DNA from: Chiua virens
Taxonomy: Eukaryota; Basidiomycota; Agaricomycetes; Boletales; Boletaceae
Reading direction: 5' to 3'
Length of the DNA stretch: 64,000 bases
Assembly (NCBI GenBank): GCA_019787685.1
Contig: JAHNUO010000001.1
Coordinates: forward strand, 1,364,001-1,428,000
The notes beneath the pieces are model-generated. The model searched no databases, was not told the origin of the DNA, and saw nothing but the letters and a program-made list of their open reading frames with translations. Positions 51,001 through 63,429 of this stretch are shown here, piece after piece. The first letter of the stretch is position 1. Every line of letters starts with the position of its first letter. The translations under genes and the position numbers were made by a program.

Positions 51001-51431
51001 TCCGTGACAATTACACAATCTGGAACATCTTCTACGCCTACCCTCAAAATCCGATTGCCACGACTGTCTGCAGTTAGCGCCACCGCCAACTTGACGCAAC
51101 CCCCGCTACAGTCTCCTCCTCTCACACTCTCCCCGGCACCGGATACTGCGTCACACGACTCACGACCGCGACGATCATCACGTCGACAAGATTCCGCTTC
51201 CGTTTCTGTGAGTGGTGCATCATCTTACACAGCAGAGGCGGTTGAAGAGGTCGAGTCGGTCAAACAAAGTAAGCGACAAGTGACAATGTTTGTCCGTTCG
51301 TCAACCTGATGATTTTTACAAGGACACAAGTCATCGAGAGGAAACAGAAGGCATGTCGAGTCATCATAGGTTTCCGCCATTCCCAGTGGCAGTCATCGGA
51401 GATTCCTGTTTACTCGACTACTAGTAGATAG
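48045..51431 (+). CDS. RCO1: Double PHD-finger protein, Rco1-type Rpd3S subunit
   Basis: Rco1 recruits the Rpd3S histone deacetylase to transcribed chromatin. After a Pro/Ser-rich N-terminus (MTSMAEVPAYLLQG), PHD1 at about 48906-49065 reads CSSCRSLGALVYCDSCPRAF HLWCLDPP ... WFCPGC. Then a linker IPKEFQLPEDIRNFF with DRDPYRLKDRNGVPVLCFRC opens PHD2 (49460-49700), with CDYCNLHFHLDCLDPPLTSM and WMCPNH. The next exon has RRIPKQNAAPIDITKPNQWNNG and ERLVLDEVLINGRRYRVPERVIMLDFWSKI, the Rco1 Sin3-interaction-like region. The remainder is disordered, rich in Pro, Ser and basic residues (KVGRGRRKPRKAPEKAKE). PHD-linker-PHD plus the NGRRYRVPE block supports Rco1. About ten exons; the last joins at about 51321 and ends STTSR, TAG 51429-51431. 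Confidence 0.85.
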
Positions 51432-51581
51432 TAATGTTTCTTGTGTTATTGTTATAGCATACATAGGCATCTTTGATTGGTGACACGAGCGTCTAGAGGT
51501 ATGCGGGTTGGCTTGAGTTGGAGATGTGATCACTGAGTCGTCCAGATCCGCCCGAGTCACCGTTACCATCCATCCTCCCCA

Positions 51582-53083
51582 ATGTCTCTCAATACGATTG
51601 CGCAGCGATTCAGACGTGCTACCGTGTCTCGTGCATTGACACTCGAACGCCAACGCCGATCATTTCATGTTCGACGTGCACCTGAACCACCGAGTGCCCA
51701 CATTTCACAGCTTCTGGCTTCCTACGCCGCTCATCCCCCTCACCCGCTGTCGCTCAACTCCCTCGTGGCCTTTGGTCAGCCGCTCACGCCAGAGTCTGTG
51801 CTCCGTAGTGTCTCCTATGTACTATCCGAGATCCCACGTCGTCTCGCAAGACGGGCGCGCGCACTCGAGACCCTTCCGTTCATCGTCGGAACCAATCCCT
51901 ATGTATCAAAGACCCTGAATGCATACAGACAGAGCTTCCAATTTCTGGCAAGCTACCCGCCTGTCACGACTCTTGAAGAGAACACAGCCTTCACGGCAGA
52001 GCTCAGCCATTTGGTGGAAAGCCATCGGAATGACATTCCAACCATGGCCAAAGGGTTCGTCTTCCTCTTTCTTCATGCCGCGGTTCATATATGCGTCTTG
52101 ACGGTCACTCATTTCAATGCTTAGCTTTCAAGAATGCGCCAAATACATGTCTCCGACGCAAATAAGCAACTTCTTGGACGGGGCCATTCGCAATAGGATA
52201 TCCGTCCGATTGATTGCGGAACAACATATTGCCTTGTCGCAGGCCTTGGAGAGTCAGAGAGATGTGGGAATTACGTCCCACCATGGCATCGTCGATATGG
52301 CTTGCTCTCCCGTCACGATGGTCAAGATGTGTGGTGCGTTCGTGAGTGAACTCTGCGAGGCGACGCTGGGGGCCACGCCAACAATCGTCATCGATGGTCA
52401 TCCAGACGCCACGTTTGCGTGAGTCTCCTGATCCTATTCCTGATCCCATTTTTGTCCCCAATCTAATCTGGTCGTGTTTAAGTTACGTTCCCGTTCATCT
52501 CGAGTACATCCTCACGGAAATTTTCAAGAATGCCTTCCGAGCAACTGTCGAGCATCACTACAAACTGCATGGGACGACGTCCGCGCATCCAATGGCACCA
52601 GTCACAGTCACCATCTCACCTCCACCTTCCCTTACCACGCCCTTTTTGTCGATCCGCGTTCGAGATCAGGGGGGTGGTGTCTCGCCTTCGAACATGGCAC
52701 GAATATTCTCTTATGCATTCACCACCGCCGGTCACGCCGACAGCGACGGTAGTGGGCCATACGCTGCACAGCATGTCGGTGGGAGCGCAGCCGTGGTTGG
52801 AGGTACGAGCGGAGGGGAGGGGAACTTGTTTGGCGAGATCACGGGCAAGGGTGTGCAAGTTGGATTGGGGACGATCGCCGGCCTTGGATACGGTCTTCCA
52901 ATGAGCAGGCTATATGCAACGTATTTCGGCGGTTCGCTAGACTTGTTCTCGCTAGATAGATGGGGTAAGTACCCTGCTTCCTTGGACACATCTGGATTTG
53001 GTAGGATTAACGAGTGTCATGCAGGCAGCGACGTGTATGCGAAATTGAGGAGTGTTGACCAGGCTGGCAATGCCCAGATTTGA
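51582..53083 (+). CDS. Mitochondrial pyruvate dehydrogenase kinase-family protein (PDK/BCKDK)
   Basis: GHKL-fold serine kinase that inactivates pyruvate (or branched-chain keto acid) dehydrogenase E1 in the mitochondrial matrix. N-terminus MSLNTIAQRFRRATVSRALTLERQRRSFHVRR is basic and acid-poor, a likely presequence. Then LTPESVLRSVSYVLSEIPRRLA, IPTMAKGFQECAKYM, SNFLDGAIRNRISVRLIAEQHIAL (conserved His), HGIVDMACSPVTMVKMCG, the N box EYILTEIFKNAFRATVEHH, the G1 box RVRDQGGGVSPSNMARIFSYAFTT and the G2 box GLGYGLPMSRLYATYFGGSLDLFS. Three introns; the last (52965-53024, 60 nt) is stop-free and in frame, so reading through adds 20 residues. A long Gly/Ser insert lies between G1 and G2. Starts 150 bp after RCO1. 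PDK versus BCKDK is not decided. Confidence 0.9.
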
Positions 53084-53897
53084 GCCATGCGCTTTCCTCA
53101 AGTCGGGGTCTAGGTAGACTCTGTTATATTCTAAGTATTGTCGTGTAATTGCCATGCGCATTCGGTACTCACCTGTCACTCTCTAGCTACTCCACGTGTG
53201 TAAGATCCAGAATGAGTATATTGTTCTTCCTCCCGTCCCTTGGGGTCTCTCAGTCGCTATGCCATACTTTGCTGCCCGAGCCGCTCGAGCATAACATGCA
53301 ACTTACCTAGACCACCCGGACAACTAGAGGAATCCAAGAAATGGTGAGACAGACACTCGAGGTCGAGTGAGTGCCCAATTGGACGCAGAAAGATATGACT
53401 TTGTAGCGATCCTCATATCGTCCACCGTGGGCCTGCACGACCACCAATCCATAAAGTGGACTACTACACCACGAAATTGGGATAGTGCTTAGCCTCCCTT
53501 AGTAGGCAGACCCATAGGTAGGAAGGTGTTCGTTACTACCCTTCTCAGTGGACTCGGGCCACTAATCTAGCTAAACCTTCTATATCATCACCCAAGCATC
53601 TGTCACTGTTGATACTGGTGAGTACGCAATGCGTGAGCTTTTGAGATGACCATGCATAGTTTGCTTCTTAGTAGCTTTATCGATACCTGCGCTCGTATGA
53701 CTTCGCATGACGTGACGCGCTGCCTTCTCGGGCTTTCCTTGCCCTCAACTTCTCAACAGAGTCGTGCAGTGTGCATCCTCGGCAAGAACGGTGGCTCCGG
53801 CTCGCGGATCTCGATCAGCGCTCAGCTGTACCTCGCATGATTTTGTTGATGACACTTACCCGAGTCTCTCCGTAGGTATATTTAAATGCGTTGATCG
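53084..53897. other. Intergenic region, no supported gene
   Basis: 814 bp before the GH12 gene. Two overlapping plus-strand frames (53646-53840 and beyond) lack motifs. A tatatttaaa stretch lies just before the GH12 ATG (about 53876-53885). Nothing else recognised. Confidence 0.45.
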
Positions 53898-54906
53898 ATG
53901 CCTATGGCGCCCATGGTCTCTTGGTGCGCAATGCTGTTTCTTCTGTTACTCCTCCTCGTGTCCGTCTCGGGGTCTTGGCGTCGCTCCACGACAGTCTGTG
54001 GTGCGCAAGACACCGTCACATCTGGTTCATATTCCTTGTCGACTAACCTTTGGGGGGAATCTGGCGCAACCTCTGGTCGGCAGTGTTCGACACTTGAATC
54101 AGTTTATGGGAACATCGTCGCTTGGTACACAAACTGGACTTGGACAGGGGGCACTGGAGTCAAGAGTTTCTCCAACATTCAACTCAACACTGGAATCAAT
54201 CGCCAACTCAGTGAAATCACTACCATACCGGTGCGTTTCTTCTAGCACACTGTCACTGGCAGCCGCATGTCTTGTCGCTCAACCGGAGTATTTCTTAGTC
54301 GACGTGGGCCTGGAATCAGTGGAGCAACGGGCCCGTCGTAGTTGCTGTTACTTATGATTTATACACCTCGGACGTTGCTGGCGGTTCTGTCTTAAACGAG
54401 CTCATGATTTGGCTCGCTAACTTCAACGCGGGGCCGCTCGCCGCCAAGTACACCTCCAGCGGCCAAGCGATCCCTACCGCGAGCAACCTCACTATCGCTG
54501 GTTACGTTTGGTGAGTTACAATCAGTGATGGATCTGAACAAACTCAAGTGCACTCCACCGCAGGGACTTTTACTCGGGCTCCAACGGTTATTGCAACGTT
54601 TACTCGTTCCTTCCGGTTATGGGTACCATCACGTCGTTCAATGGTGACATCTATGAATTTTTCACAGTAAGGATCCCTCTCATTTACCTGCCTTGAAGTT
54701 GATTCTCGATGTTCGAATCACATAGTATTTGATGGATAATGGATATGTCCCTTCTTCTCATTACCTCGTGAGCGCCCAAGCAGGGACCGAGGCGACGTCT
54801 GGAACTGCCACCCTGTCGACGTACGTTCCGTCGTGTTCCAGGTAATTACTCGAGCTCACGCCTTCGCGTTCCCTTTAGCTCGGCCTACAGCTTGATGCTC
54901 GATTAA
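53898..54906 (+). CDS. Secreted glycoside hydrolase family 12 (endoglucanase/xyloglucanase)
   Basis: GH12 retaining enzymes cleave beta-1,4-glucan or xyloglucan outside the cell. Residues 1-24 form a signal peptide: short N-region, core MLFLLLLLLVSVSGS. The mature part has GSYSLSTNLWGESGATSG, WYTNWTWTGGTGVKSFSNI (GH12 jelly-roll strands), WNQWSNGPVVVAVTYDLYTS, the nucleophile region SVLNELMIWLANFNAGPL (Glu of ELMIW) and GDIYEFFTYLMDNGYVPSSHYLVSAQAGTEATSG. The protein (about 240 residues) has the normal family length, with no carbohydrate-binding module. About six exons, introns 50-60 nt; stop TAA 54904-54906. An ATG six bases downstream (MAPM) could be used instead. Whether it prefers cellulose or xyloglucan cannot be told from sequence. 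Confidence 0.88.
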
Positions 54907-55181
54907 GGCTCTAATAGTGTGCGATCCTGGCAACTTGGCACGGAAGGTACACTTGTCGATTTGATGGTGGAAATTGAGGTTTATGATTGAGAATGATTTG
55001 AAATGCTGGCAGGGGACGGATCCTTTCGCTGAGTAACACTCTGATACAGGAGCAATATTTAATTGTACACCAGACCTCACTCGTTACACTGGTACAAGGT
55101 CATGATAAGGAGAAAATGTCGAGGATATTGGTACTGGAGAATTGATGAGACACTTATTCCCACATGGGTATCGCATCTGAT

Positions 55182-56184
55182 TCAAGGGGCTGAGAGCGAA
55201 ACCTGCAGCAGGATGATCAGTCTGGCACGATGCATAAATGCACGACAATTACCCTCATGAAGTCTTCGTAGCTGAACTGTGCCCAACCATCGCCGTCGGT
55301 GTCGACCCTTTTGAAATGACGTTAACCATATGAATTGATCACAGTGAAAGATAAAACCTCTGGAAGGCTTCGGTGAGTGTTTTTATGGTAACACATGCCC
55401 TGACGAAACGATCGAATGTGATCCCGGGGGCTGGACCAAAAGTAGAGACTGCATCGGAAGCTGGAACTAGAATAAGCCAAACCGATTGGCGTAACACGGC
55501 ATTAGATCGAGGGAATTTACCATATTTGTATTCGATCAAGTTGAGAAGGGGAGGGGAAAGTTTGTATCCAAAGTTGCGCAAGGCATCAGCCAATTCTCGT
55601 CGCTCAATGGTTCCGGAGTGATCTCTGTCAAAGTGCCTGAAGACACCCTGCCACTCTGAAATGTAGTTCCAGAGGCGAGTGAACTCTGAATGTACGAGTT
55701 TAGAGGATGTGAGGATCAGAAGGTCAGAAGCGCTTACCGCTGAAGCCGATTCTGCCGGTGCGATTCGTGTCCTGTAGTCATCTAAGATACCTCCATTCAA
55801 GACCTCATTCAGAACGCATCAACTCACAAACATGTTCATCAGCATCTTCACTGTATCCAGATCAAACTCTGGGGAAGATATGGATCAGATGGATCAGATA
55901 AGGCAGGCAACGGTTAAGTTACTAGTCCAGTTTCCTGTTGTAACAAAAGGCGCAATCAGTGAGATCCGGGAACGACTGGATAGGCCATACCATTGACAAG
56001 GGCATTTTGCAACTCCCTGATGCTAAGATGGCCCGATCTGTTGGTATCTACTGCGGCAAAGTACCCCCAGAGCTGGGTGTCCGCTCCGACTGGTGGAGGG
56101 TAGTCCTGAGTGGTGATGGTGGTGAGAGGAGTGAGAGTGAGAGTGAGCACGTTGGACGTAGTTGGAATCACTGTAGTAAGACAT
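55182..56184 (-). CDS. Penta-EF-hand calcium-binding protein (Pef1/ALG-2 type)
   Basis: PEF proteins are calcium sensors that dimerise through EF5 and bind membrane-trafficking partners. Start MSYYSDSNY at 56184 (27-nt exon), then by phase-0 splicing (intron 56157-56106) DYPPPVGADTQLWGYFAAV with EF1 DTNRSGHLSIRELQ. The central exon gives EF3 DRDHSGTIERRELADALRNFGYKL, GITFDRFVRACVTIKTLTEAFQR, EF4/5 VDTDGDGWAQFSYEDF, and the last exon MRVSLSAP with TGA 55184-55182. DxDxSG loops are intact in EF1 and EF3. The intron 55520-55467 (54 nt) is stop-free and in frame. The pro-rich N-terminal segment is very short compared with human ALG-2/peflin, as in S. cerevisiae-like minimal forms. Confidence 0.85.
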
Positions 56185-57211
56185 CTCGCGACGATATGAG
56201 GGAAGACTCGACGAGCGCTATCACTAGGAGGCTTGGGAACACGATCTTAAAGGGATCCAAGCGGCTGTGTAAATATGCAGTCCTTTTATGTAAACGGTTG
56301 CGTGGCGTACCCCACCCTTTCCTGGAATTTTCCTGTGTTTTTATTGGACAATCACTCGCAATTGTCCGTTGACAGCGGCCTCGACGTGCGAATGAATGTC
56401 ATTGCCACTGTTGACGTTCGTGTCTTTGGGCTCCGACTCAGATTTTGTGATACCAGCATATAATAGTAGCCACCAGTGGCAGGAGTACCTGCGCTTCCGA
56501 CGGACTATCGAAAATCCGCTCGACTTCAAGGTCCGGGTCGAAAGACTTGGACTCGGCGAATCGGAGTACCTATTGGCCCTTTGATAAATTTCATTGTGCA
56601 GGCGCCAAGATAACTTCGCGTACATACCCGGGTTGCCGGTCGCCCTTGGCAGACCAGCTTCCACCACATCGATCTTTCCTTGCCAGGCTAATAACGAGTC
56701 AATCTGTCAGGCCATCTGGCCACACGGCGTCGGAATCACCGGGGCGACATAGTGGGTGCCGTATGTATCGGTCATCCTGTGAGGGCGGCGCCGAACATCA
56801 TGTCATCCTTGGTTGCCACCTTCGTCTGATGAGAAAGGTCATGTTCTGATCTCGAAGTATTCTGGGACACCAAGCTGAATCTTTCGTTAACAGGGTGTTT
56901 AAAGTATTCACAGGCTTGGTCCAAGCCACTCACTGTATACCGCAAACGACCAACTTCAGGACGTTTCAAATCTATTATCGCGGCCGAACTTCACCAGTGA
57001 CCATGGTCAGTTTTCCCATGTCTAAGAGCTACAGTATGCACGCGCCTACAGCGTTCGTCATACATTTTGTTCGTTCGAGTTCATGTAAATTCAATGATAA
57101 GCTGTCTGGCAGTCAATTCAAAATTTCACTAATACTGCCAGAAATCCTGTACAATAATGTCATACAACACGCGAGAACACTGTACTTGATATAGTAGTTT
57201 GAATTCAGTGC
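56185..57211. other. Intergenic region, no supported gene
   Basis: 1.03 kb between the divergent start of the PEF gene and the stop of the first P450. Several frames of 60-108 codons on both strands have no motif and no exon partner. Nothing further seen. Confidence 0.45.
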
Positions 57212-59388
57212 TCAGCTCTCATTCGCTGCAAGCTTGTAAAGGTCAGCGGCTGGTAACCGTGGTACAATAGAACAAGGGAATGGAAGAGGAACCCTGCAAA
57301 AAATACAAATTAGAGTACGACTCAGGGCCAGTTCAAAAATACTTACGCAGTTACCCCATGAGTGAAAACCGGGTCAGAATCATATTCCTCGCCTTGTTCA
57401 TTCACAGGTTTCTTGATCCTGAATGCGCACAAGATGGACACCATTGAAATCCAGATCGAGTTATCAGCAGTGTAACGGCCTGGGCATATGCGCCTAAGAG
57501 CTGGTTGGAGAAAGTGTGCAGTATAAAGAAAAACTGGTGAAGTACCTCCCAAAACCAAAGCCAACACTGTCGATGGATTTATTATCAGTGAGCCTCCCAT
57601 CCACTAGGAATCTTTCAGGTTTGAACTTGTACGGCTCTGGGTAGACTTCTTCATTGTAGTTCATGGCCCTGAAAAGAACTAAAGATCCTGGACATTCAAG
57701 AGATAAGATGCTAACCAAACATTTGGTATCAGTGCAGATCCTGGCATGTATGAAGTAAAATCAAATGTGAACGCCAACATTTCAGTAAGTTATCACCTTT
57801 CGGGATAAACATGCCCTCATAAATGTCATCAGTCGTGGAAGCATGCGCAACTCCTAGAGAGAGGATTGATAATTGATAAAAGTGTTGTGCTCGAAAGACC
57901 TACCGAGGGGTGAAACAGGATGTAGTCTTAACGTTTCGAGCAAAATGGCTTCAACGTATGGTAAGTTCGACCTATCGTCAAAGTCTGGGAGCTGATTCGT
58001 GCCAACAACCGCGTCGATCTCTGCCTGTGCCCGTTTCTGAACTTCTGGATGCTGCAACATGGCAAGCATAAAACATTGCAAGGTCGATCCAGTCTGTAAA
58101 AAATTAGGTTGCACTTTCAAAAAATTATGCGTTCATGCAAACTGACCGTTTCTGCGCCAGGCTATCAGATCAAAATAGATCAATAAACAGGATTCCATTC
58201 CCCACGAGAACATCGAATTGTTACCTTGAAAAGCTGATGCACACATTTCTTTCAGCAATTGTAGTTGTGAAGGATCATCCTCAGTCAATGCTCTTCAAGA
58301 GATCGAGTGCCACTGATGCACTGCTACCCATGGCCTACAGTCAGTGAGTTTAGACTTGTAGACATCAATGGACTCCGAAGCAATTTCACCTCGCTTCGTT
58401 TAACATACTCGAAAGGTTCTTCTACCATTTGCGCGGTGCAATACTTGGTAATAACTGCATTACGGCTGATGGAAGCACCCGGAAACCACCCTGGCAATCC
58501 GAGGACTAGAATATTGATCAGCTTGACGTGCCAGCGCTGCTAGAGCCAAACACTTGCGGAAAGGGAAAGCATCGACAATGGCTGCTCTTTCCGGTGAGAG
58601 ATTTTCGAGGGCTAGTTTACTCCCACGTTCGAATGGTGCAACTAGTGGATCATGCCCAGGGCCAACTTCGTAATCATACACAATTGACATGATCACAGCC
58701 GCAGAAAACCTAAACATAGATCCTATCTTAATCCATCCACCAAATCGATCCGGATCACACTTGCCTCGATATATGCTTGGAAAAATCGCGAGGTGCTCTG
58801 AGAATATCCAAGACAAGCTGGCGAGCCTTTCTCAGCTGAATAGGACGAAAGGCAAGAGAGGCCTCAGCTCTAAATGTTTGATGGAACAACCTTCTCTGAA
58901 AACGCCATTGATCGCCATATGGAGCCCAAGCAAAGTGATAGGACCAGCCATAGCTTGCATTGAGGTTAGCTTAACGAGATTGAAATATATAGGAAAAGAA
59001 AAGCGCACGGTTCTTTCGTCGCAAGATATGGTCTGTCCGAGTGAATGCGGGATCGATGATCAAAAAGTTCCTTTGCAACTTTTTCCGAGTTGATCACAAT
59101 TATGTCTTTTTTCATCACACGGACCGTAATGATGTCGCCTGTTATGCCATGGTGAGATGTTAAATCATGGTCAATAGAGAATCGGAGCAGACCATAACGA
59201 GCTGCCCACTGGGCGTAGGTCATCCAAGGCCTCTTGGCGTCAATACTGAGAAGATTTCCGACGAAAGGAAGAGGAAGAGGCCCAGGAGGGAGGCGAGAGC
59301 CTCGTACCGACCGTCGTCGCGCCTTGAAGACAGTGAGCGCGGAGGCCACCGCTGCGCCAACAGCTAGTAGGGTTAGGATTGAATTCAT
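57212..59388 (-). CDS. Cytochrome P450 (tandem copy A)
   Basis: Heme-thiolate monooxygenase anchored to the ER. Start MNSILTLLAVGAAVASALTV at 59388 (the frame upstream opens only with TTG), giving a membrane anchor, a basic stop-transfer FKARRRSVRGSRLPPGPLPLP with the proline hinge, and VGNLLSIDAKRPWMTYAQWA. The I-helix is split: a 15-nt exon encodes PGAET, then TGSTLQCFMLAMLQHPEVQKRAQAEID. K-helix ExxR is ETLR in EAILLETLRLHPVSPLG; PERF region KFKPERFLVDGRL; heme loop GFGFGRRICPGRYTADN with the Cys ligand after splicing. The C-terminus is VPLPFPCSIVPRLPAADLY, TGA 57214-57212. All core motifs are intact. More than ten exons. It resembles basidiomycete CYP5150/CYP64-like groups, but I cannot assign the family. 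Same strand and intron layout as copy B. Confidence 0.88.
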
Positions 59389-61203
59389 GCCGAGCAAGGG
59401 GGGGAGATCGGGGATTCGGAAAACTTAGTGCGCTTATATAGAGACCCGGTCCCCAGACAGATGGAAATGAGTGAGGCAAAACTTGGGCCCTTGAAAGCAT
59501 CTAAATAAAATACAAGAGCGTGTCCGCAAAGTGCTAGCCCAATGCAATGCATCCTAGCCATAATTTTGCTTGTTCGATATCCACCGCCCGGGACTGCGTC
59601 GGCGGTTGGTCTTCTACCATTGTACCAAGCGACCTGAAAACCATGCTGTCAATGCCGCTGGCCCATCAGGTCCGGGGTTTGATGGGAGCCTTACATGATC
59701 AATGTCATACCTTATGTCATTTTTTGCGGTGATATTACTCAAGGCGGCCATTACTTAAGGTCTGAGCTGAATGCCATCAGAACCTTCAGTCTGTCAATGA
59801 TGGCCAACTAATACGGTCGGATAACTTGATGGACTTGACGGTGTCGGTGGCATTCGTAGATAACGGGTCTTTGCGAAATGGGCGGTTTACTGACTGCGGC
59901 TGTGTGCGTGCTGACAGCTGAAACGCTTCTGAGTCTCTCCGCAGCCTCTCTTTGCTCAGGCTCGCTCGTCAACCGGGCTACAACCTGAATCGTTTTCCTT
60001 GCGAGCATTGTCCAACTCCAAGGTGTCATTCTCAAGGCGTCATTGTTGACTCGTCATGATTCCGATTTGTATCCCCCTCGTATGTTAGTTACGACCCACT
60101 TCGCGCCTCCGCAGTCTTCTGACAGCTCAATCTGGTTACTGGTATGATCAGTCGGGTGTTCGTCTAGAATATCCTCTGATGTAAACGAGAGCCCGAGGAT
60201 CTGTCCGAGATGTCACAACGGTGAGCGTCTTCTCAGGCACATTTCGCCCAGCGTTTAGCTCGAACGTCTTAAGCTGCCATGTTCGCCGCGAAGTCGCGTA
60301 CGTGGTTCGAGTTTTGCTTCGTGCCCTTGATCCCCTTCAAATCGAGGATGATCTGGATGTGTAATATATGCCAGCTGCAGACAGAGATGCAGCCAGGGTA
60401 AGTCGTTCGAGCTGGTGGCATGGAGGGTCTTCTGGACTGACTGTACTTCTTTTGGACTAGATGGGCGCCGCCTCCGGCCGGGCCGGTTGAGCCGCGTCGG
60501 GATTGGTTTGAGGACAATAACAAGGGTTATCAGCCAGGATCCACCCAAGGATAAGCCCACATGAGATTTTTTTCCTTCCGTCTTTGATATTTTTGTACGT
60601 TCACGTGTGCTATCTGAATCACTCCGAGTCGCACAGTTTATGTTGCAGTAGTCCAAATGGTACGCAATGCATTTTGGACTTTTTCGTCACAGACTGGTAC
60701 CCGTCCTCGATTCCCGTCCCATTTTGATGTGCACCACACCCGTAACTGATCTTGCTAGGGCTAACGTATGAACACTATATACGTAGCTATGTACGTGACG
60801 TAACTTTCTATCCAACTTCAAAACTATAAGCTCGAAAGCTAGTGTGTGTTATGTTAGTACACTATTGAGACACATTGCACCTGGATCGATCGACCTTCAA
60901 AGTGGTTATATACTAGCCTCCCTTACTAGAGCCATGTTGTTCTTTCTTTCGCCACATCGCTTGCCAGGTGTCTTCGGCGTGCATGGCAACGAGTCAACCA
61001 CCCGTATCTGAGCCAGCAAATGATACTGCGAAATATTGCATAGCAGCTGCCATCCGAGCAAGTTCATCGATAATTCGGACAACTGAGTTTTAGTTTCGAA
61101 AATGATACACTGGTCGTACAGGGAAGTTTGAGGACAGAACTCGATAGCTTACAACGAACAAAACAGCTTCTGCATGTTAGGAACTTCAGTCAAAGGCCAC
61201 ACT
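59389..61203. other. Intergenic region between tandem P450 genes
   Basis: 1.8 kb separating the 5' end of P450 copy A from the 3' end of copy B. It contains a GC-rich gccggccgggccgg patch near 60470. Frames up to 133 codons on the minus strand (60255-60656) show no recognisable motif. No gene supported. Confidence 0.45.
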
Positions 61204-63429
61204 TCACCAAGCGTCCACAGCTACAAGTTTTTCGAGGCCAGCGGGTGAAAATCGTGGTACAAGAGAACAAGGGAATGGAAGGGGTGCCCTGTCGAGGAAT
61301 ATAAATCAAAGGACAGCTGACGCTTTGGATGCAAGTGCTTACGTGGTTATTCCATGACTGAAACTCGGATCAAAATCCAACTCTTTGCCATGTTCGTCTA
61401 CGGGTTTCTTTATCTTAAAGGCGTACAAGATGGACACCATCGCAATCCAGACGGTGCTGTCAGCAATAGAGCGACCTGGACACACGCGTCTGACGACCTT
61501 GGTTGGAAGGCGTCCAAAAGAGAAAAAAAAAAGATTATGGCGAAATACCTCCCGAAACCAAAACTAACGCTGTCAATCGATCGGTCGTTAACGAGTTGCC
61601 CGTCCACTAAGAATCTTTCAGGTTTGAATTTTTTCGGCTCCGGGTAGACTTCTTCATTGTAGTTCATGGCCCTGAAGCGGAATAATGGATGAAGATCTTA
61701 TGGAGTCAAGAAATTGTGCACTAACCAGATATTTGGTACCAATGCAATTCCTAGCAGTACAAGGCAGTGTCAAACATCGGCCTAACATTTAACTACCTCA
61801 TTACCTTTCGGAATGAACTTGCCCTCATAAATGTCATCGACTGTAGAAGCATGCGCAACTCCTAAGAGGAAGCTAAGAATGAATGCTGGCGTCATGGTCG
61901 AAAACATACCAAGGGGTGCAACAGGATACAATCTCAATATCTCAATCAAAGTAGCTTCAATGTATGGTAGGTTCGGTCTGTCGTCGAAGTGTGGGAGCTG
62001 ATTCGCACCAACGACTGTGTCGATTTCCGCTTGTGCCCGTGCTTGGACTTCCTGGGTGCTGCAACATGGTAAGCATGAACCATTGGAGTGTCGCTGCAGT
62101 CTGCGAGCAAGATAAATTCTCCTACGTCACGCATCTACATGCATTCGGACTGACCGTTTCTGAACCACCTGTCAGATGAAAGTAGATCGGCGGACTGAGC
62201 TCTAGTTTATGCACTGCTAGAATACCTAATAATTACCTTGAAAAGCTGACGTACACATGTCTTTCAGTGATTGAAGTTGAGATGGATCGTTTTCATCGAT
62301 GCTCTTGAGGAGATCGAGGGCCACTGAAGTAGTACTAGTGGGATCCCGGGCCATAGCCTACACGAAGCCTGAGTGAGTTCGATCTGCCGACCTGAATAAC
62401 ATGTAAGTTTCACCTCGCGTTTTCTAGCATGTTTAAAGGGTTCTTCTACCATCTGCATGGCGCAGTACTTGGAGATGGCTGCATTGCGGCTGATAGAAGC
62501 GCCTGGAAGCCACCCAGGCAAGCTGAGAACTAGAATGCTGTCAGTTTGAAAGTGCCAATGAAAGTTCAAGTAGACACCTGCGAAAAGGAAAGGCATCGAC
62601 GATAGCCGCTCGTTCTGGTGTCAAGTCTGCTAGGGCGAGTTCGTTCCCACGTTCGAATAGCTCGACGAGATGATCATGGTCATGGGCAACTTCGTAATCA
62701 TACACAATCGACATGATCACGGCCGCAGAAAATCTAAGCATACACTCTTATTCAGCGGGTATACTTGGTGTGTCGAATTACTTGCCTTTGGATATGCATG
62801 TACCGATCATGGGGCGCTTTGAGGAAATCCAAGACGAGCTGACGAGCCTTTCTCAGCTGAATAGGTCGGTAAGCGAGAGAAACTTCAGCTTTGAAGGCTT
62901 GATGAAACATTTTCCTCTGAGAACGCCAGTAATCGCCATATGGCTCCAAAGCGAAGTGGAAGGACCATCCATAGCTTTTAAAACAGCAGGTTAGCGATCT
63001 TCACATGTAAGTAAAATAGCCAACGCACGGATCTCTCGTTGAAAAATAAGGTCTGTCTGAGTAAATGCGGGATCGTCGATCGAAAAGTTCCTTTGCAATC
63101 TTCTCCGAGTTGATCACAATGATGTCTTGCTTAAACACACGGATCACATAGATGTCACCTATTGTGTCGTAGTAACTCTCCGACGATTATAGGAAGCAAA
63201 TGAACAGGGTATACGCACCATATTTATTCCCCCATTCGGTGTAAGTTAACCAAGGTTTCATAGCGTCGATACTGAGAAAATTCCCGACAATGGGAAGAGG
63301 AGATGGTCCAGGAGGAAGACGAGAACCTCGCATGGATCGTCGTCGCCCCTTGAGAAAAGTGAATGTCGAGACCACCGCTCCTAAGGTTACCAAGACGAGC
63401 ATTGAATTTAGAGATATGAAGCTACTCAT
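61204..63429 (-). CDS. Cytochrome P450 (tandem copy B, one frame break)
   Basis: Paralogue of the neighbouring P450. Start MSSFISLNSMLVLVTLGAVV at 63429, then FLKGRRRSMRGSRLPPGPSP and VGNFLSIDAMKPWLTYTEWG. It keeps AFKAEVSLAYRPIQLRKARQLVLDF, the small exon with GSET followed by TAATLQWFMLTMLQHP, the ExxR EILR in IEATLIEILRLYPVAPLG, KFKPERFLVDGQL, and the heme loop FGFGRRVCPGRSIADS after splicing at an acceptor ending gtcgtcag. The C-terminus is PLPFPCSLVPRFSPAGLE, TGA 61206-61204. At 62051-62056 (cctggg) there is one base too many relative to copy A, so after LQHP the frame is lost for the stretch that should read EVQARAQAEID. All other exons look functional. Recent pseudogene or sequence error. 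Confidence 0.8.

Noticed and set aside
53488..53510. tagcctccctta shared with about 60915-60930, a possible repeat
   Set aside because: Similarity is only about a dozen bases and does not extend.
60255..60656. 133-codon minus-strand ORF between the P450 genes
   Set aside because: No motif, no exon partner, composition like non-coding GC-rich DNA.
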